From Nitratireductor indicus C115 (GTDB lineage Bacteria; Pseudomonadota; Alphaproteobacteria; Rhizobiales; Rhizobiaceae): DNA of 64,000 nt. Numbering within the stretch: position 1 is the stretch's first letter; each line of letters starts with the position of its first letter. The position numbers and the translations under genes were made by a program. Below the pieces are notes generated by a model. That model did no database searches. It was not told where the DNA came from and saw only the letters and a list, made by a program, of their open reading frames with translations. Shown here one piece after another: positions 44,357-52,858 of this stretch. The stretch spans positions 62,001 to 126,000 of the forward strand of contig NZ_AMSI01000004.1 in assembly GCF_000300515.1 (NCBI RefSeq). The letters are read 5' to 3'.

Positions 44357-45265
44357 TTGCCGCAGGGTGACTTGATCAGATTCAGCGATATCGGCGCGCG
44401 ATTGCGGGCTTATCGCCTTGGGAAAGGCCTGACGCCGGATGCGTTGGCCGAGAAGCTCGGTATTTCCCGCGCGGCTCTCTACCGGGCCGAAAAGGGCGAA
44501 ATCCGCAAGATAGAGATGCTGACCAGCATCGCCGATGAGCTGGGCGTCTCGCTGCCGAGCCTGATGGGCGTCGGCGTCGAGTATGTGAGCAATGCCATCG
44601 CCTTCTTCGAGCGTATGCGCCAGCTTGAGGAAGGGTGTCAGCAGATCATCGGCCTGTTCAGCCCGGTTTCCTATCTGCTCACCTCCGACATGTATGACGA
44701 GGTGTTGCGGGAAGTGCTCGCAGAATCCATTCCCGATGGCATGGATCCGGACGGCAAATCGGCCGAGGCGGCGCTTGCGCTGATCGATATTCTGCGCGCG
44801 CGCAAGGAAGCCTTCCGGCTGCGCCGGCCGCTGATCGTCAGCTTGATCGCTTCCGCCGATCTGGAACGCTTCCTGCTGCACGGGCTGATCGGCAGCCATG
44901 ATCTTCCGCCTGAGGTGGTCATGGAACGCCGGCTGCAGGCGCGGCGCGAGGCCGAATACATTCTGGAGATGCTGCGGGAACAGCCCATCGGAATACAGAT
45001 CGGCATCGTGCGCGAACCCGTGCCGGCAACCAGCTTCCAGATTTTCCGGCAGGCGGACCGCTCGGTCCTGGCGATCAGCCCCTTCCGGCTGGGCGAACAG
45101 CCCAATATCCGCGTCGGTGTGGCGCTCATCACCTCGGCGCCCGAGGCGATGAGCCTGCATGAGGATATCGCAGCGCGCCTATGGTCGGAATCGCTCAAGG
45201 GCGATGAGGCTGCAAGCTATCTCGAATCCATGATCGAGAAATACGCGATTGCCCCCAACGCCTGA
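44357..45265 (+). CDS. XRE-type transcriptional regulator
   Basis: 302 residues. N-terminal XRE helix-turn-helix, IGARLRAYRLGKGLTPDALAEKLGISRAALYRAEKGEIRKIEMLTSIADELGVSLPSLMG (residues ~10-70). The C-terminal ~220 residues form an unassigned sensor region with helices and a REPVPATSFQIFRQADRSVLAISPFRLGEQPNIRVGVALIT strand-rich part. Start is TTG at 44357 or 44372; both have weak ribosome sites. Divergent from dctP, it is the obvious regulator of the TRAP-pyrKD-hydrolase operon. Confidence 0.85.
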   Translation: MPQGDLIRFSDIGARLRAYRLGKGLTPDALAEKLGISRAALYRAEKGEIRKIEMLTSIADELGVSLPSLMGVGVEYVSNAIAFFERMRQLEEGCQQIIGLFSPVSYLLTSDMYDEVLREVLAESIPDGMDPDGKSAEAALALIDILRARKEAFRLRRPLIVSLIASADLERFLLHGLIGSHDLPPEVVMERRLQARREAEYILEMLREQPIGIQIGIVREPVPATSFQIFRQADRSVLAISPFRLGEQPNIRVGVALITSAPEAMSLHEDIAARLWSESLKGDEAASYLESMIEKYAIAPNA

Positions 45266-45266
45266 G

Positions 45267-45290
45267 GGCCGGGGGGCGATTGCCCCGGCC
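45267..45290. terminator. Hairpin between convergent genes
   Basis: GGCCGGGG-N8-CCCCGGCC just after the XRE-regulator stop and 20 bases from the surE stop. There is no T-run on either strand, so termination is only likely, not certain. It can serve both convergent genes. Confidence 0.5.
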
Positions 45291-45310
45291 TCAACATGCT
45301 CGCCAGCGCC

Positions 45311-46063
45311 CTATTTGGCAGCCGCGCGCAGACCTTCCATGAAACCGCCACCGAGCGGCGTCTCGCCGAACCAGTTGAGGCGGTTCATGGTGACGAATCC
45401 TTCGTCGATCAGGCTGTTTTCATCTCCTGTGGTCGTGGCGTGCTCGCGCCCGCGCGGCACCACCAGCTCGATCACATCGCCTTCTTCCTTCACCACATCC
45501 GCCTTGCGGGCGATCTTGTCGCGCCCGATCTTCGGCTGCGCGATCGGTGCGGGAAGGTCTGAAGGAAGATTGACGCTCAGCCAATGGCCTTCGAGCGCCC
45601 AATCGTTTCGGGTCTGCCACAAGCGCCCGATGAAACGGGAAAGCCATTCCGCATCGCCAGACCGGACATTCGCCTTCTTCACCCGTGAGAAGCCGATGGC
45701 AGGGATACCCCAGAAGGTCGCTTCACGGGCGATCCCCAGCGTGCCGGAATAGGCGAGATCCTCACCCACATTGCGCCCGTCATTGATACCTGCAACGACG
45801 AGGTCGGGCTTTTTGCCGTCACGGAAGAGCCAGGCCATGGAGGTCACCACGCAATCGCCCGGCGTGCCGGAACAGGAGAAGCGGCGCTCGCCCAGCCGGC
45901 GCATCGTCAGCGGACGTGCGATGGTCAACGAGGGACCGGCCGCCGTGCGCTTCGCATCGGGGGCAACCACCCAGACATCGTCACTGAGCTTGGCGGCAGC
46001 CTCGGCTGCGAGCGCAATGCCCGGAGCCTCGATCCCGTCATCGTTGGATATCAGAATGCGCAT
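45311..46063 (-). CDS. surE: SurE-type 5'/3'-nucleotidase
   Basis: Metal-dependent phosphatase acting on nucleoside monophosphates and short polyphosphates. 250 residues. Signature ILISNDDGIEAPGI with the metal-binding Asp pair, VVAPDAKRTAAGPSLT, a SGTPGDCVVTS stretch and VVAGINDGRNVGEDLAYSGTLGIAREATFWGIPAIGFS. Family members elsewhere sit next to pcm and nlpD; here it overlaps a metallo-hydrolase gene by 26 bases at the end of an ABC transporter operon, so it is probably a second SurE recruited to dephosphorylate an imported compound. That role is inferred. Confidence 0.9.
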   Translation of the reverse strand: MRILISNDDGIEAPGIALAAEAAAKLSDDVWVVAPDAKRTAAGPSLTIARPLTMRRLGERRFSCSGTPGDCVVTSMAWLFRDGKKPDLVVAGINDGRNVGEDLAYSGTLGIAREATFWGIPAIGFSRVKKANVRSGDAEWLSRFIGRLWQTRNDWALEGHWLSVNLPSDLPAPIAQPKIGRDKIARKADVVKEEGDVIELVVPRGREHATTTGDENSLIDEGFVTMNRLNWFGETPLGGGFMEGLRAAAK

Positions 46064-47228
46064 GCACGGCCTCTTTTCCGATCAGATAGGTCTGGCCCGT
46101 TCGAAAACCGGTTTCGAGGGCCGGGATATGTTCATGAAGTTCGCCCAGAACGGCAGCGTCGCAGGAATGGCCGAGCGTGGCGGGGCGGCCGAGTTCTTCC
46201 CACAAGGCGACATTCTCGGGCAGGGTCGGGTGGGTCGGCATGCGAATCCAGTCCGCCCGCCCCGCTTCCGCCAGAAGCGCGCCGGGCGAGCCCTTCGGCA
46301 AATGCCCGGACAGCAGGATCGGGTAGCCCGCAGCATCGGCTGCCGCGATGGCAGGGCGCGCGGGACCCGCCACACCCATGCCGTCATGCACGAGGAGCGG
46401 GCAATCCGGCAGGGGTTCGCCCTCGCTCCATTCGCGAGCCGCAGCGAGTTTCTCCGCGAGCTTTCCGGCAAGGCCCGCGCGCAACGCATCACCCGCGCCA
46501 ATCTGTGCGGCAAGGGGTTCGCGCATGCCCGCGGCAATGGCAAAGGGCGTATCGATCGCCGCCATGAGCTCGAGCGAGCGGCCCGAAAGGGGCGTGGGCA
46601 AAAGGCAGCCGCCGGAATGCCGCGCAACCCACGCAGCTATGCCCCGCGCCCGCTCAGCGCCCGGCACGGGATCGCCGCCATAGGAAGCGTCGAGGATGAG
46701 CAGGTCGCAAGCCGGCAGGGGCTCCATGCGGAAGACCGTGCTCCGGGGCACCATGTCCGCAGCGTAGACGACACAATGCCCGCCGGTGCGCACAGCAAAC
46801 CAGACGCCTCCGACCACATGGCCCGAAGCTCCGGTCTCGACCGAAAGCGCGCCGACCTGCAACGTATCGCCTGGACGGAAGAGGCGGATTTGTTCATCCT
46901 TCGGCGGATACCGCCGCAACTCTTCAGGATCGGCGTATTGCGCGAGCGTCGCGGGCATCTCCGCCCGCGTTTCCTCCGTCATGTAGATAGGGCCTGCATA
47001 GCCCATCCTTGCGAGGCGACAGAGCGCGCCGATGTGATCTTCATGCGCATGAGAGATGAAGAGTGCGTCGATCTCCCCGGTCGGCCGCGAAAGCTGCGGG
47101 TAGTATTCATCGCCCGTTGCGCCGACCTTGATCCCCGCATCGAGCATGATGCGGGTTTCTCCGTCGCAGACAGCAACGCTCGTGCGGCCTTTCTCGCCAA
47201 ACCCGCCCTGGAGATCGACTTGCAGCAT
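46038..47228 (-). CDS. Metallo-beta-lactamase-fold hydrolase (RNase J-like family)
   Basis: 396 residues. Zinc motif FISHAHEDHIGAL (HxHxDH) near residue 60, then the second His in ETGASGHVVGGVWF and the Asp in VVYAADMVPRS, followed by LLILDASYGGDP. The C-terminal part resembles the beta-CASP region of RNase J-type proteins (LLSGHLPKGSPGALLAE; PTHPTLPENVALWEELG), but is shorter than RNase J (~550). It lies between the transporter ATPase (one-base overlap, TGATG) and surE. It may be a phosphodiesterase or other hydrolase acting on the imported substrate; function not established. Confidence 0.82.
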   Translation of the reverse strand: MLQVDLQGGFGEKGRTSVAVCDGETRIMLDAGIKVGATGDEYYPQLSRPTGEIDALFISHAHEDHIGALCRLARMGYAGPIYMTEETRAEMPATLAQYADPEELRRYPPKDEQIRLFRPGDTLQVGALSVETGASGHVVGGVWFAVRTGGHCVVYAADMVPRSTVFRMEPLPACDLLILDASYGGDPVPGAERARGIAAWVARHSGGCLLPTPLSGRSLELMAAIDTPFAIAAGMREPLAAQIGAGDALRAGLAGKLAEKLAAAREWSEGEPLPDCPLLVHDGMGVAGPARPAIAAADAAGYPILLSGHLPKGSPGALLAEAGRADWIRMPTHPTLPENVALWEELGRPATLGHSCDAAVLGELHEHIPALETGFRTGQTYLIGKEAVHAHSDIQR

Positions 47229-48307
47229 CAGGCGCCCTCACCTGCAGGAATGAGCCAGCCCGAGGTGATCCGCAGTCGCGTGCGCTGGCCCGCCTCGAAG
47301 CTGACCGGGTCCGGCTGGTCGAAATGCAGGCCCAGATTGGGTGCTGCTTCCGGTTCGAACTCCACTCGCGCGGAACCGCCGCGATAGACCGCCCGCGTGA
47401 TCGTGCCGTCGAAGCCCGCACCCTTGCCCTTGACGGCCTCGATCTGCGAAGCCCGACAGCAGATGCGCGCATTCTTGCGGGGCTTCTCGCCCTTGCGGCA
47501 GCGCACGACCAGTTCCTGGCCGAGCACTGTCACCTTGCATTCGCCGCCCTTCTCCGCCGTCTCCACATCAGCCGGCAACACCATGCCCTGGGAGATGAAG
47601 GAGGCGACCATTTCATTGGCCGGCTCATGATAAAGCTCGCGCGGAGTGGCAAGCTGCATGAGCCGGCCATGGTCCATGACCGCAATGCGGTCGGCCAGTG
47701 CCATGGCTTCCGCCTGGTCATGGGTGATGTAGAGGATCGTCGTTCCCGTGCGTTTGTGGAAATCGGCGAACTCGTCCTCCATCGAGGCACGCAGATGCAC
47801 ATCGAGATTGGCGAGCGGTTCGTCGAAAAGCACCAGGCGCGGTTCGGCGACGAGACAACGGGCAAGCGCAACGCGCTGGCGCTGACCGCCCGAAAGGTTG
47901 GCCGGGCGACGGTCGCCATATTGCTGCATGTTGACGAGTTCGAGAGCGGCCGTCACGCGCGCCTCCCGTTCGGCCTTCGAAACGCCGGCAACCTTCAGCG
48001 AGTAGCCGATATTCTCTTCCACGGACATATGCGGCCACAGCGCATAGTTCTGGAACACGATGCCCACCCGACGCTTTTCCGGCGAGATGTTCATCTGCGG
48101 CGTGGAAACCTCGCGGCCACCGATGTCTATCTTGCCACCCGAGACGGTTTCGAAGCCGGCGATCATGCGCAGCAGCGTGGTCTTGCCACAGCCCGAGGGG
48201 CCAAGCACGGCAAGGAACTCGCCATCAGCAACCTCAATGGATACGTCGTCTAGCGCCTTGGCTGTTCCGAATGTCTTGGTGACGTTCTGGATGCTCAGTC
48301 CCGCCAT
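47228..48307 (-). CDS. ABC transporter ATP-binding protein (Fe3+/sugar-phosphate/2-AEP type)
   Basis: 359 residues. Walker A GPSGCGKTTLLRMIAGFE, Q-loop IVFQNYALWPHMSVEENI, signature LSGGQRQRVALARCL, Walker B LVLFDEPLANLD, H-loop YITHDQAEAMALADRI, followed by a TOBE-type C-terminal domain (~240-359). This is the FbpC/PotA/AfuC class. ATG at 48307 overlaps the permease stop by 13 bases. With the fused permease and the binding protein it makes a full importer. Confidence 0.9.
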   Translation of the reverse strand: MAGLSIQNVTKTFGTAKALDDVSIEVADGEFLAVLGPSGCGKTTLLRMIAGFETVSGGKIDIGGREVSTPQMNISPEKRRVGIVFQNYALWPHMSVEENIGYSLKVAGVSKAEREARVTAALELVNMQQYGDRRPANLSGGQRQRVALARCLVAEPRLVLFDEPLANLDVHLRASMEDEFADFHKRTGTTILYITHDQAEAMALADRIAVMDHGRLMQLATPRELYHEPANEMVASFISQGMVLPADVETAEKGGECKVTVLGQELVVRCRKGEKPRKNARICCRASQIEAVKGKGAGFDGTITRAVYRGGSARVEFEPEAAPNLGLHFDQPDPVSFEAGQRTRLRITSGWLIPAGEGA

Positions 48308-49998
48308 GGAAGAACTCCGTCTGGTAGTTTGTTTGCAAAGAGGCTGGCGAGCAGCATCAGGAGGAAGGTGGTGGCGACCATGATGGCGGAAACCGCCGCC
48401 GCATATTTGGAATCGCCACCCTGTTCGAACGAGAAGATGACAACGCCAATCGTCTCCGATCCGGACGACCACAGAAGCGCCGACACCGTCAGCTCGCAAA
48501 GTGCGGTCATGAAGATCAGCAGGCCGCCGGCCATCGCCGCGGGGGCGATCAGCGGGAAGATGATGGTGCGAAGCCGCGTGAAAAGACCCGCACCCGCCAC
48601 TTGCGCGGCTTCCTCCAACGCCCGGTCGAGCTGGAAATAACCCGTGACCGTGGGCCGCACGGCGAGCACGAGGAAGCGCGCGAGATAGGCGTAGAGAATG
48701 ATCCAGACCGTATTGTAAATCTGGATGCCTGTAATGGGCATGGGCTTCAGGAACAGAAGCAGCGAGGCAATCGCCAGCACCACGCCGGGAAGCGCATAGG
48801 GCAGTTCCACAGCAAGATTGAGCATCTTGATCCAGCGGTTCTTGCCCCAGGCGATCACATAGCCGAGCGGAATAGCGACGAACACGGCGAAGACAGCTGC
48901 CGCAGCCGACAGATACATGCTGTTCAGGAATGCACGCCGCGCCGCCACATGCTCGAAGATCACGAAGCGATAGTTTTCCAGCGTTGCCGTATCGGCAGAC
49001 AGCGTCACGCCATAACCGCGCACCAGGGAAGTGAGCACGAGACCGACCAGAGGCAGGACGAGGATGATCGCGATCAGAACCCACATGCCGATCTCCATCG
49101 GCACCCGCCACCGGCCAAGCTCATAGGGCGTGACGGAAAGCGAGGTGGAGGTGATGCGGAAATCGCGGCGGCTGGAAAGACGATCCTGCAATACGATGCC
49201 GATCATGGCGATGATGCCGATCAGGACCGAAAGGAACGCGACCTCGGAAAGGACGGCGGGACCGCCTCCGGCAAGGCGCTGATAGATAAGGGTCGGCAGG
49301 ACGAGATAATTTGCCGGGATACCCAGGAAAGCCGGGATGCCGAAATTGCCGACGCAGGACACGAAGGTCAGTGCCGCAGCGCCGACGATGGACGGCGTCA
49401 TGAGCGGCAGGATGATGGTGAAGAGAACCCGCGCCCATCCGGCGCCGCTCGACTGCGCGGCTTCAACCAGCTCGCGCGGCAGTTTGCGCATGCCGGCGCG
49501 CACGATCAGGAAAACCAGCGGCGCGTACTGAATGCCCAGCAGAAAGACGATGCCCTCGGGCGAATAGAGCGGATTGCGTGTACCGAGCGGCGGCGCCATG
49601 CCCAGCATGTTCAAAAGCGGGCTTGAAGGCCCGAAAAGCTGTAGCCAGGCCAGAGCCGTCACCTGCGGCGCGATCATCAGCGGCGTGACGAAGCACAGAA
49701 CGAAAGCCTGTCGCTGACGCACATCCGTGATCGAGACGAGGATGGCCACGGCGACGCCCAGGACGAGCGCGAACAGCGTGCCGCCCAAGCCCACGGCAAT
49801 GGTGTTCCAGGTGGCGACCCATGTCGTGTTGCTGACAAGCCCCTTGTAGATCACGTCGACGGAAAGGCTTCCACCAGGCAGGATGACTTCCTGAAGAAGC
49901 CGCGCCATCGGCAGGAGCGAGAAGATGACGATGAGCGCGACGATCATCGTTGTCAGGGCCAGCTCCTGGCCCTGACGTTCCTTGCGAGTTGCGGACAT
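48295..49998 (-). CDS. Fused two-domain ABC transporter permease (FbpB/AfuB type)
   Basis: 567 residues with about twelve transmembrane helices, i.e. two BPD_transp_1 units in one chain. The two EAA-like loops are LPRELVEAAQSSGAGWARVLFTIILPLMTPSIV and LDRALEEAAQVAGAGLFTRLRTIIFPLIAPAAM. This double permease is characteristic of ferric and sugar-phosphate importers. Starts 12 bases after the binding-protein stop and overlaps the ATPase start. Confidence 0.9.
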   Translation of the reverse strand: MSATRKERQGQELALTTMIVALIVIFSLLPMARLLQEVILPGGSLSVDVIYKGLVSNTTWVATWNTIAVGLGGTLFALVLGVAVAILVSITDVRQRQAFVLCFVTPLMIAPQVTALAWLQLFGPSSPLLNMLGMAPPLGTRNPLYSPEGIVFLLGIQYAPLVFLIVRAGMRKLPRELVEAAQSSGAGWARVLFTIILPLMTPSIVGAAALTFVSCVGNFGIPAFLGIPANYLVLPTLIYQRLAGGGPAVLSEVAFLSVLIGIIAMIGIVLQDRLSSRRDFRITSTSLSVTPYELGRWRVPMEIGMWVLIAIILVLPLVGLVLTSLVRGYGVTLSADTATLENYRFVIFEHVAARRAFLNSMYLSAAAAVFAVFVAIPLGYVIAWGKNRWIKMLNLAVELPYALPGVVLAIASLLLFLKPMPITGIQIYNTVWIILYAYLARFLVLAVRPTVTGYFQLDRALEEAAQVAGAGLFTRLRTIIFPLIAPAAMAGGLLIFMTALCELTVSALLWSSGSETIGVVIFSFEQGGDSKYAAAVSAIMVATTFLLMLLASLFANKLPDGVLPWRD

Positions 49999-50010
49999 TT
50001 ATGGGTGACC

Positions 50011-51000
50011 TCAGCCGCCGAACATGGAGGAGAATTTCTCCTTGTTGGCACCAATCTCCTCGACCACCTTCTTGACGTCGACGGACATGACTTTCACTTC
50101 CGTGCCTTCCGGCAGCCAGTCGGGACGGCCGACGGACGGCTTTGCCGGCAGGTAACCCTGCTTCAGCGCAAGCTTCTGGCCGTCATCGGAAAGAATGAAG
50201 TCGACGAACTTCTTCGCAACATCGGCGTTCTTTGCGGTCGACATGATGGCCACCGGCTCGGTGACCGCCGTCACACCTTCCTCGGGGAAAACGAACTCGA
50301 TCGGGGAGCCGTTCTTCTTGGCATTCATGGCCATGAAGTCGACGAGAATGCCGTAGGCCTTTTCACCGCTGGCGACCGACTTCAGCACAGCGCCATTGCC
50401 GCGCACGCTGACCAGGCCGTTTTCCTTCAGCTTCTCGAAATAATCCCAGCCGAGATCGTCGCGGTTGACGAAGGCAGAAAGGAGATACGCGGCCGCACCC
50501 GAATAGAGCGGGCTCGGCATGATGGTGAGATCCTTGTAGGCCTCGCCAGCGAGGTCGGACCAATGCTCCGGCTTCTCGGCAGCGCGGGTGTTGTAGGCAA
50601 TGCCGGTGGTGATCAGCTTGGAGCCGAAATAGGTCTTGTCAGCGTCATAAGCCGAGGTCTCGAAACCTTCCACATTGGCTTCGGGATAGGCCATGAGCCG
50701 GCCATCCTTCTTCAACGATTCCATGCTGACGGCGTCTGCGATCAGCAACACGTCCGGCTGCGGGCTGCCGGCGGCGAATTCGGCGGCGAGCTTCGTCAAA
50801 AGGTCGCTCGTGCCCGAGCGGAAGATCTGCACCTCGACGCCCGGATTGGCCGCCTTGAACGCGTCCACCGTGGCCGCGGCATCGGCATCCGGCTGCGACG
50901 TGTAGAGGACCAGGTCCTCGGCAAAGGCCGGCGCGAAAGCGACGGATGTGAAAAGAGCGGCCGCAAGCGCGACCGTGCGGGTGCGTGTTTTGTTAGCCAT
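50011..51000 (-). CDS. Periplasmic binding protein (Fe3+/sugar-phosphate/2-AEP type)
   Basis: 329 residues; signal peptide ending APAFA before EDLVLYTSQPDADAAATVDAF. Type-II fold of the ferric-binding/AfuA family: FKAANPGVEVQIFRSGTSDLLTKLAAE, ELAAGSPQPDVLLIADAVSME-like stretch and SPLYSGAAAYLLSAFV. AfuA, once called a ferric-binding protein, takes sugar phosphates. A SorC-type regulator opposite and a SurE phosphatase in the operon favour a phosphorylated sugar or nucleotide over iron. ATG at 51000 with GGAG upstream. Confidence 0.88.
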   Translation of the reverse strand: MANKTRTRTVALAAALFTSVAFAPAFAEDLVLYTSQPDADAAATVDAFKAANPGVEVQIFRSGTSDLLTKLAAEFAAGSPQPDVLLIADAVSMESLKKDGRLMAYPEANVEGFETSAYDADKTYFGSKLITTGIAYNTRAAEKPEHWSDLAGEAYKDLTIMPSPLYSGAAAYLLSAFVNRDDLGWDYFEKLKENGLVSVRGNGAVLKSVASGEKAYGILVDFMAMNAKKNGSPIEFVFPEEGVTAVTEPVAIMSTAKNADVAKKFVDFILSDDGQKLALKQGYLPAKPSVGRPDWLPEGTEVKVMSVDVKKVVEEIGANKEKFSSMFGG

Positions 51001-51222
51001 CGAAATGGACTCCTCTGTTTGCATCTTCCGACGCGATGCGTGTCGGAACTCCTCCCGTGCATGCGCAGTATGACAGGCACGTAACAAATGCGCCCGATTA
51101 TTGAATATGAACATATGTATTTCGTCAATAACAAAAGAACGCAATAAAATTTCGTCGTTTTCCGCTTAAAGTTCACAGCTGAACAGCCCGGCGATGCATC
51201 GTCGGAGCCCGGTCCACAGGCG
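51001..51222. promoter_or_regulatory. Divergent promoter region of the Afu-like operon and SorC-type regulator
   Basis: 222 bases, AT-rich between ~51080 and 51165. Contains the palindrome ACATATGT (51111-51118) inside TGAACATATGTATTTCG and two TTTCGTC repeats about 30 bases apart. These are the plausible operator elements for the regulator; no direct evidence. Confidence 0.4.
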
Positions 51223-52236
51223 ATGAAAGAGGGAATCAGCGCCGTGCCCAACAAGGCGAAGAAGAAAAAGAAGGCGAGCGAACCCGCGCTCTCTTCTGCA
51301 GATATCAATGTGAAGATGGCCTGGCTCTACTATGTTGAGGGCCTCACGCAGGAGCGCATCGCGAGCCTGCTCAATGTAAGTCGCATGAAGGTGATGCGTG
51401 CGCTGGCCGCAAGCGCGGAAGACCATATCGTCGTCACCACGATCAATGCCGACACGGTCGAACAGGTGGCGCTTGAGCGGCAGCTTGAGGAACGCTGGAA
51501 CCTGCAAAGCGCAATCGTCGTACCGGAACCCGACGAGAGCAAGAACCTGGAACGCGCCATCGGCCATGCGGTCGCGCGCTACCTCGAGGAACAGCTCAAG
51601 GACGGAATGACGCTCGCGATCGGCGGCGGAGCGACCCTGCATTCAAGCCTTGCCTTCATGGCGCGGCGGGACCTGAAGGAGACGACGGTCATCGGCCTGG
51701 TGGGTGCCCTGCCCCATTCGCAGTGGATCAACCCGTCCATTGTCGCAACCAAGGTGGCCGAGCGTTTCAAGGTCGACAGTTTTCAGATCACCGCGCCTGT
51801 CGTGGTGGACGATCCGGAACTGCGCGACCGGTTATGGGAGCAACCGTCGCTGCGCGACGTGCGCGAGCGCGCGGCACAGGCAGACATGGCGCTCCTCACC
51901 GTTGGCGAGGTCGCGCCGAGCGCGACCATTTTCCGCTATGGCATCGTTCCCCCCGCCCTCATCGAACCGCTGCGCGAGAAGGGCGCTGTCGCCAATATTC
52001 TGTGCTTCTTCGTTGACAGCGCCGGTCGCCTTGTCGATCACGAAGTCAACCAGCGCATCATGGCCATCGACCTCGACACGGTGGCAAGGATTCCGCATGT
52101 CATCCTGGCTGCCGGCGGAGGGGCGAAGGTCGATGCCATACTGGCGGCGCTGCGCACCGTTTCCGCACAGGCCCTCATCACCGATGCGGCAACCGCCCGC
52201 ATGCTTCTGGAAAAAGCCGGGAACGAAGACTTCTGA
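51223..52236 (+). CDS. SorC/DeoR-family sugar-binding transcriptional regulator
   Basis: 337 residues. A Lys-rich lead (KAKKKKKAS) precedes the SorC-type helix-turn-helix MAWLYYVEGLTQERIASLLNVSRMKVMRALAAS (~30-65). The large effector domain has the phosphate-sugar-binding patterns AIGGGATLHSSLAF and VIGLVGALPHSQWINPSIVATKVAERF. SorC/CggR proteins sense sugar phosphates, which fits the divergent AfuABC-like transporter with linked phosphatase. A hairpin follows at 52253-52278. Confidence 0.88.
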   Translation: MKEGISAVPNKAKKKKKASEPALSSADINVKMAWLYYVEGLTQERIASLLNVSRMKVMRALAASAEDHIVVTTINADTVEQVALERQLEERWNLQSAIVVPEPDESKNLERAIGHAVARYLEEQLKDGMTLAIGGGATLHSSLAFMARRDLKETTVIGLVGALPHSQWINPSIVATKVAERFKVDSFQITAPVVVDDPELRDRLWEQPSLRDVRERAAQADMALLTVGEVAPSATIFRYGIVPPALIEPLREKGAVANILCFFVDSAGRLVDHEVNQRIMAIDLDTVARIPHVILAAGGGAKVDAILAALRTVSAQALITDAATARMLLEKAGNEDF

Positions 52237-52252
52237 AGCATACAAAATGAAA

Positions 52253-52278
52253 CTGGCGCCGGATGCATCCGACGCCAG
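52253..52278 (+). terminator. Terminator-like hairpin after the SorC-type gene
   Basis: Nearly perfect palindrome CTGGCG-C-CGGATGCATCCG-A-CGCCAG, 16 bases after the stop, followed by ATAAAATC rather than a clean T-run. Probable transcript end. Confidence 0.6.
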
Positions 52279-52303
52279 ATAAAATCATCGCCTTGCGAAA
52301 TGG

Positions 52304-52410
52304 CTAGAGCGCCGTGCGTCCTCTTGGACGCACAAAGGACGCTCAATCTTCTTGTTTTTCCGCATTTATGCGGACGTCAGGTGATTCCACCTGACTGCAA
52401 AATGCTCTAG
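52304..52410 (-). repeat. Palindromic intergenic repeat, copy 3 (complete element)
   Basis: A 107-base element with inverted ends CTAGAGC and GCTCTAG. It holds three perfect hairpins: GTGCGTCC-TCTT-GGACGCAC (52314-52333), CCGCAT-TT-ATGCGG (52360-52373) and GTCAGGTG-ATTC-CACCTGAC (52376-52395). Read on the minus strand it carries the core AAACAAGAAGAT shared with the repeats at 23919 and 35614. Size, ends and hairpins recall the RIME/Bru-RS palindromic elements of Rhizobiales. Its last bases supply the stop codon of the next gene. Confidence 0.8.
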
Positions 52411-52781
52411 ATAAACCCGCGCTCGCGCATGAAATCGTCGAGCCCCACATGCGTCATGGCCTCGAATTCACGAATGGCTTCGCGCATCGCCCGGCGTTGC
52501 TCTGCGATCAAAAGGATGACCTGGCGCATCTCGCCTGAAATGCCAAAACGCTCCCACCGGTCCGCCAGATGGGCGGGCAGACCCGCCGCGGCGCAGAACG
52601 CATCAATGCTCTGATAACCGAGATCGGAAACGAGAGCGCGTGTTTCCTCAGGCGTGGAACGTGGCTCCAGCGCGTGATCGTGAAGCCGCTGGGCCAATAA
52701 GCGGATATCGGCCGGATGCGGTGCATTTTCCAGAACCTTGCTGAGCAAGGATGGAACTCGGGCAGGCTTTTCGCTTTGCAT
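52407..52781 (-). CDS. Hypothetical protein (124 residues)
   Basis: Soluble, probably helical protein, MQSEKPARVPSLLSKVLENAPHP to FMRERGFI. ATG at 52781 has GGAG about 7 bases upstream; the TTG at 52793 is less likely. No recognised motif. The stop codon TAG lies inside the end of the palindromic repeat (GCTCTAG), so the element has inserted at, or formed, the gene's 3' end; the original C-terminus may have been different. It stands downstream of the copper gene set, 77 bases after the PepSY protein stop, and may belong to the same transcript. Confidence 0.65.
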   Translation of the reverse strand: MQSEKPARVPSLLSKVLENAPHPADIRLLAQRLHDHALEPRSTPEETRALVSDLGYQSIDAFCAAAGLPAHLADRWERFGISGEMRQVILLIAEQRRAMREAIREFEAMTHVGLDDFMRERGFI

Positions 52782-52858
52782 GGCAATCTCCAATCGCCCC
52801 GATCATAAGCCGGGAAAGGGCAGCGCTCAACGATAAAGCACTGCCCTCATTGCAAAGG

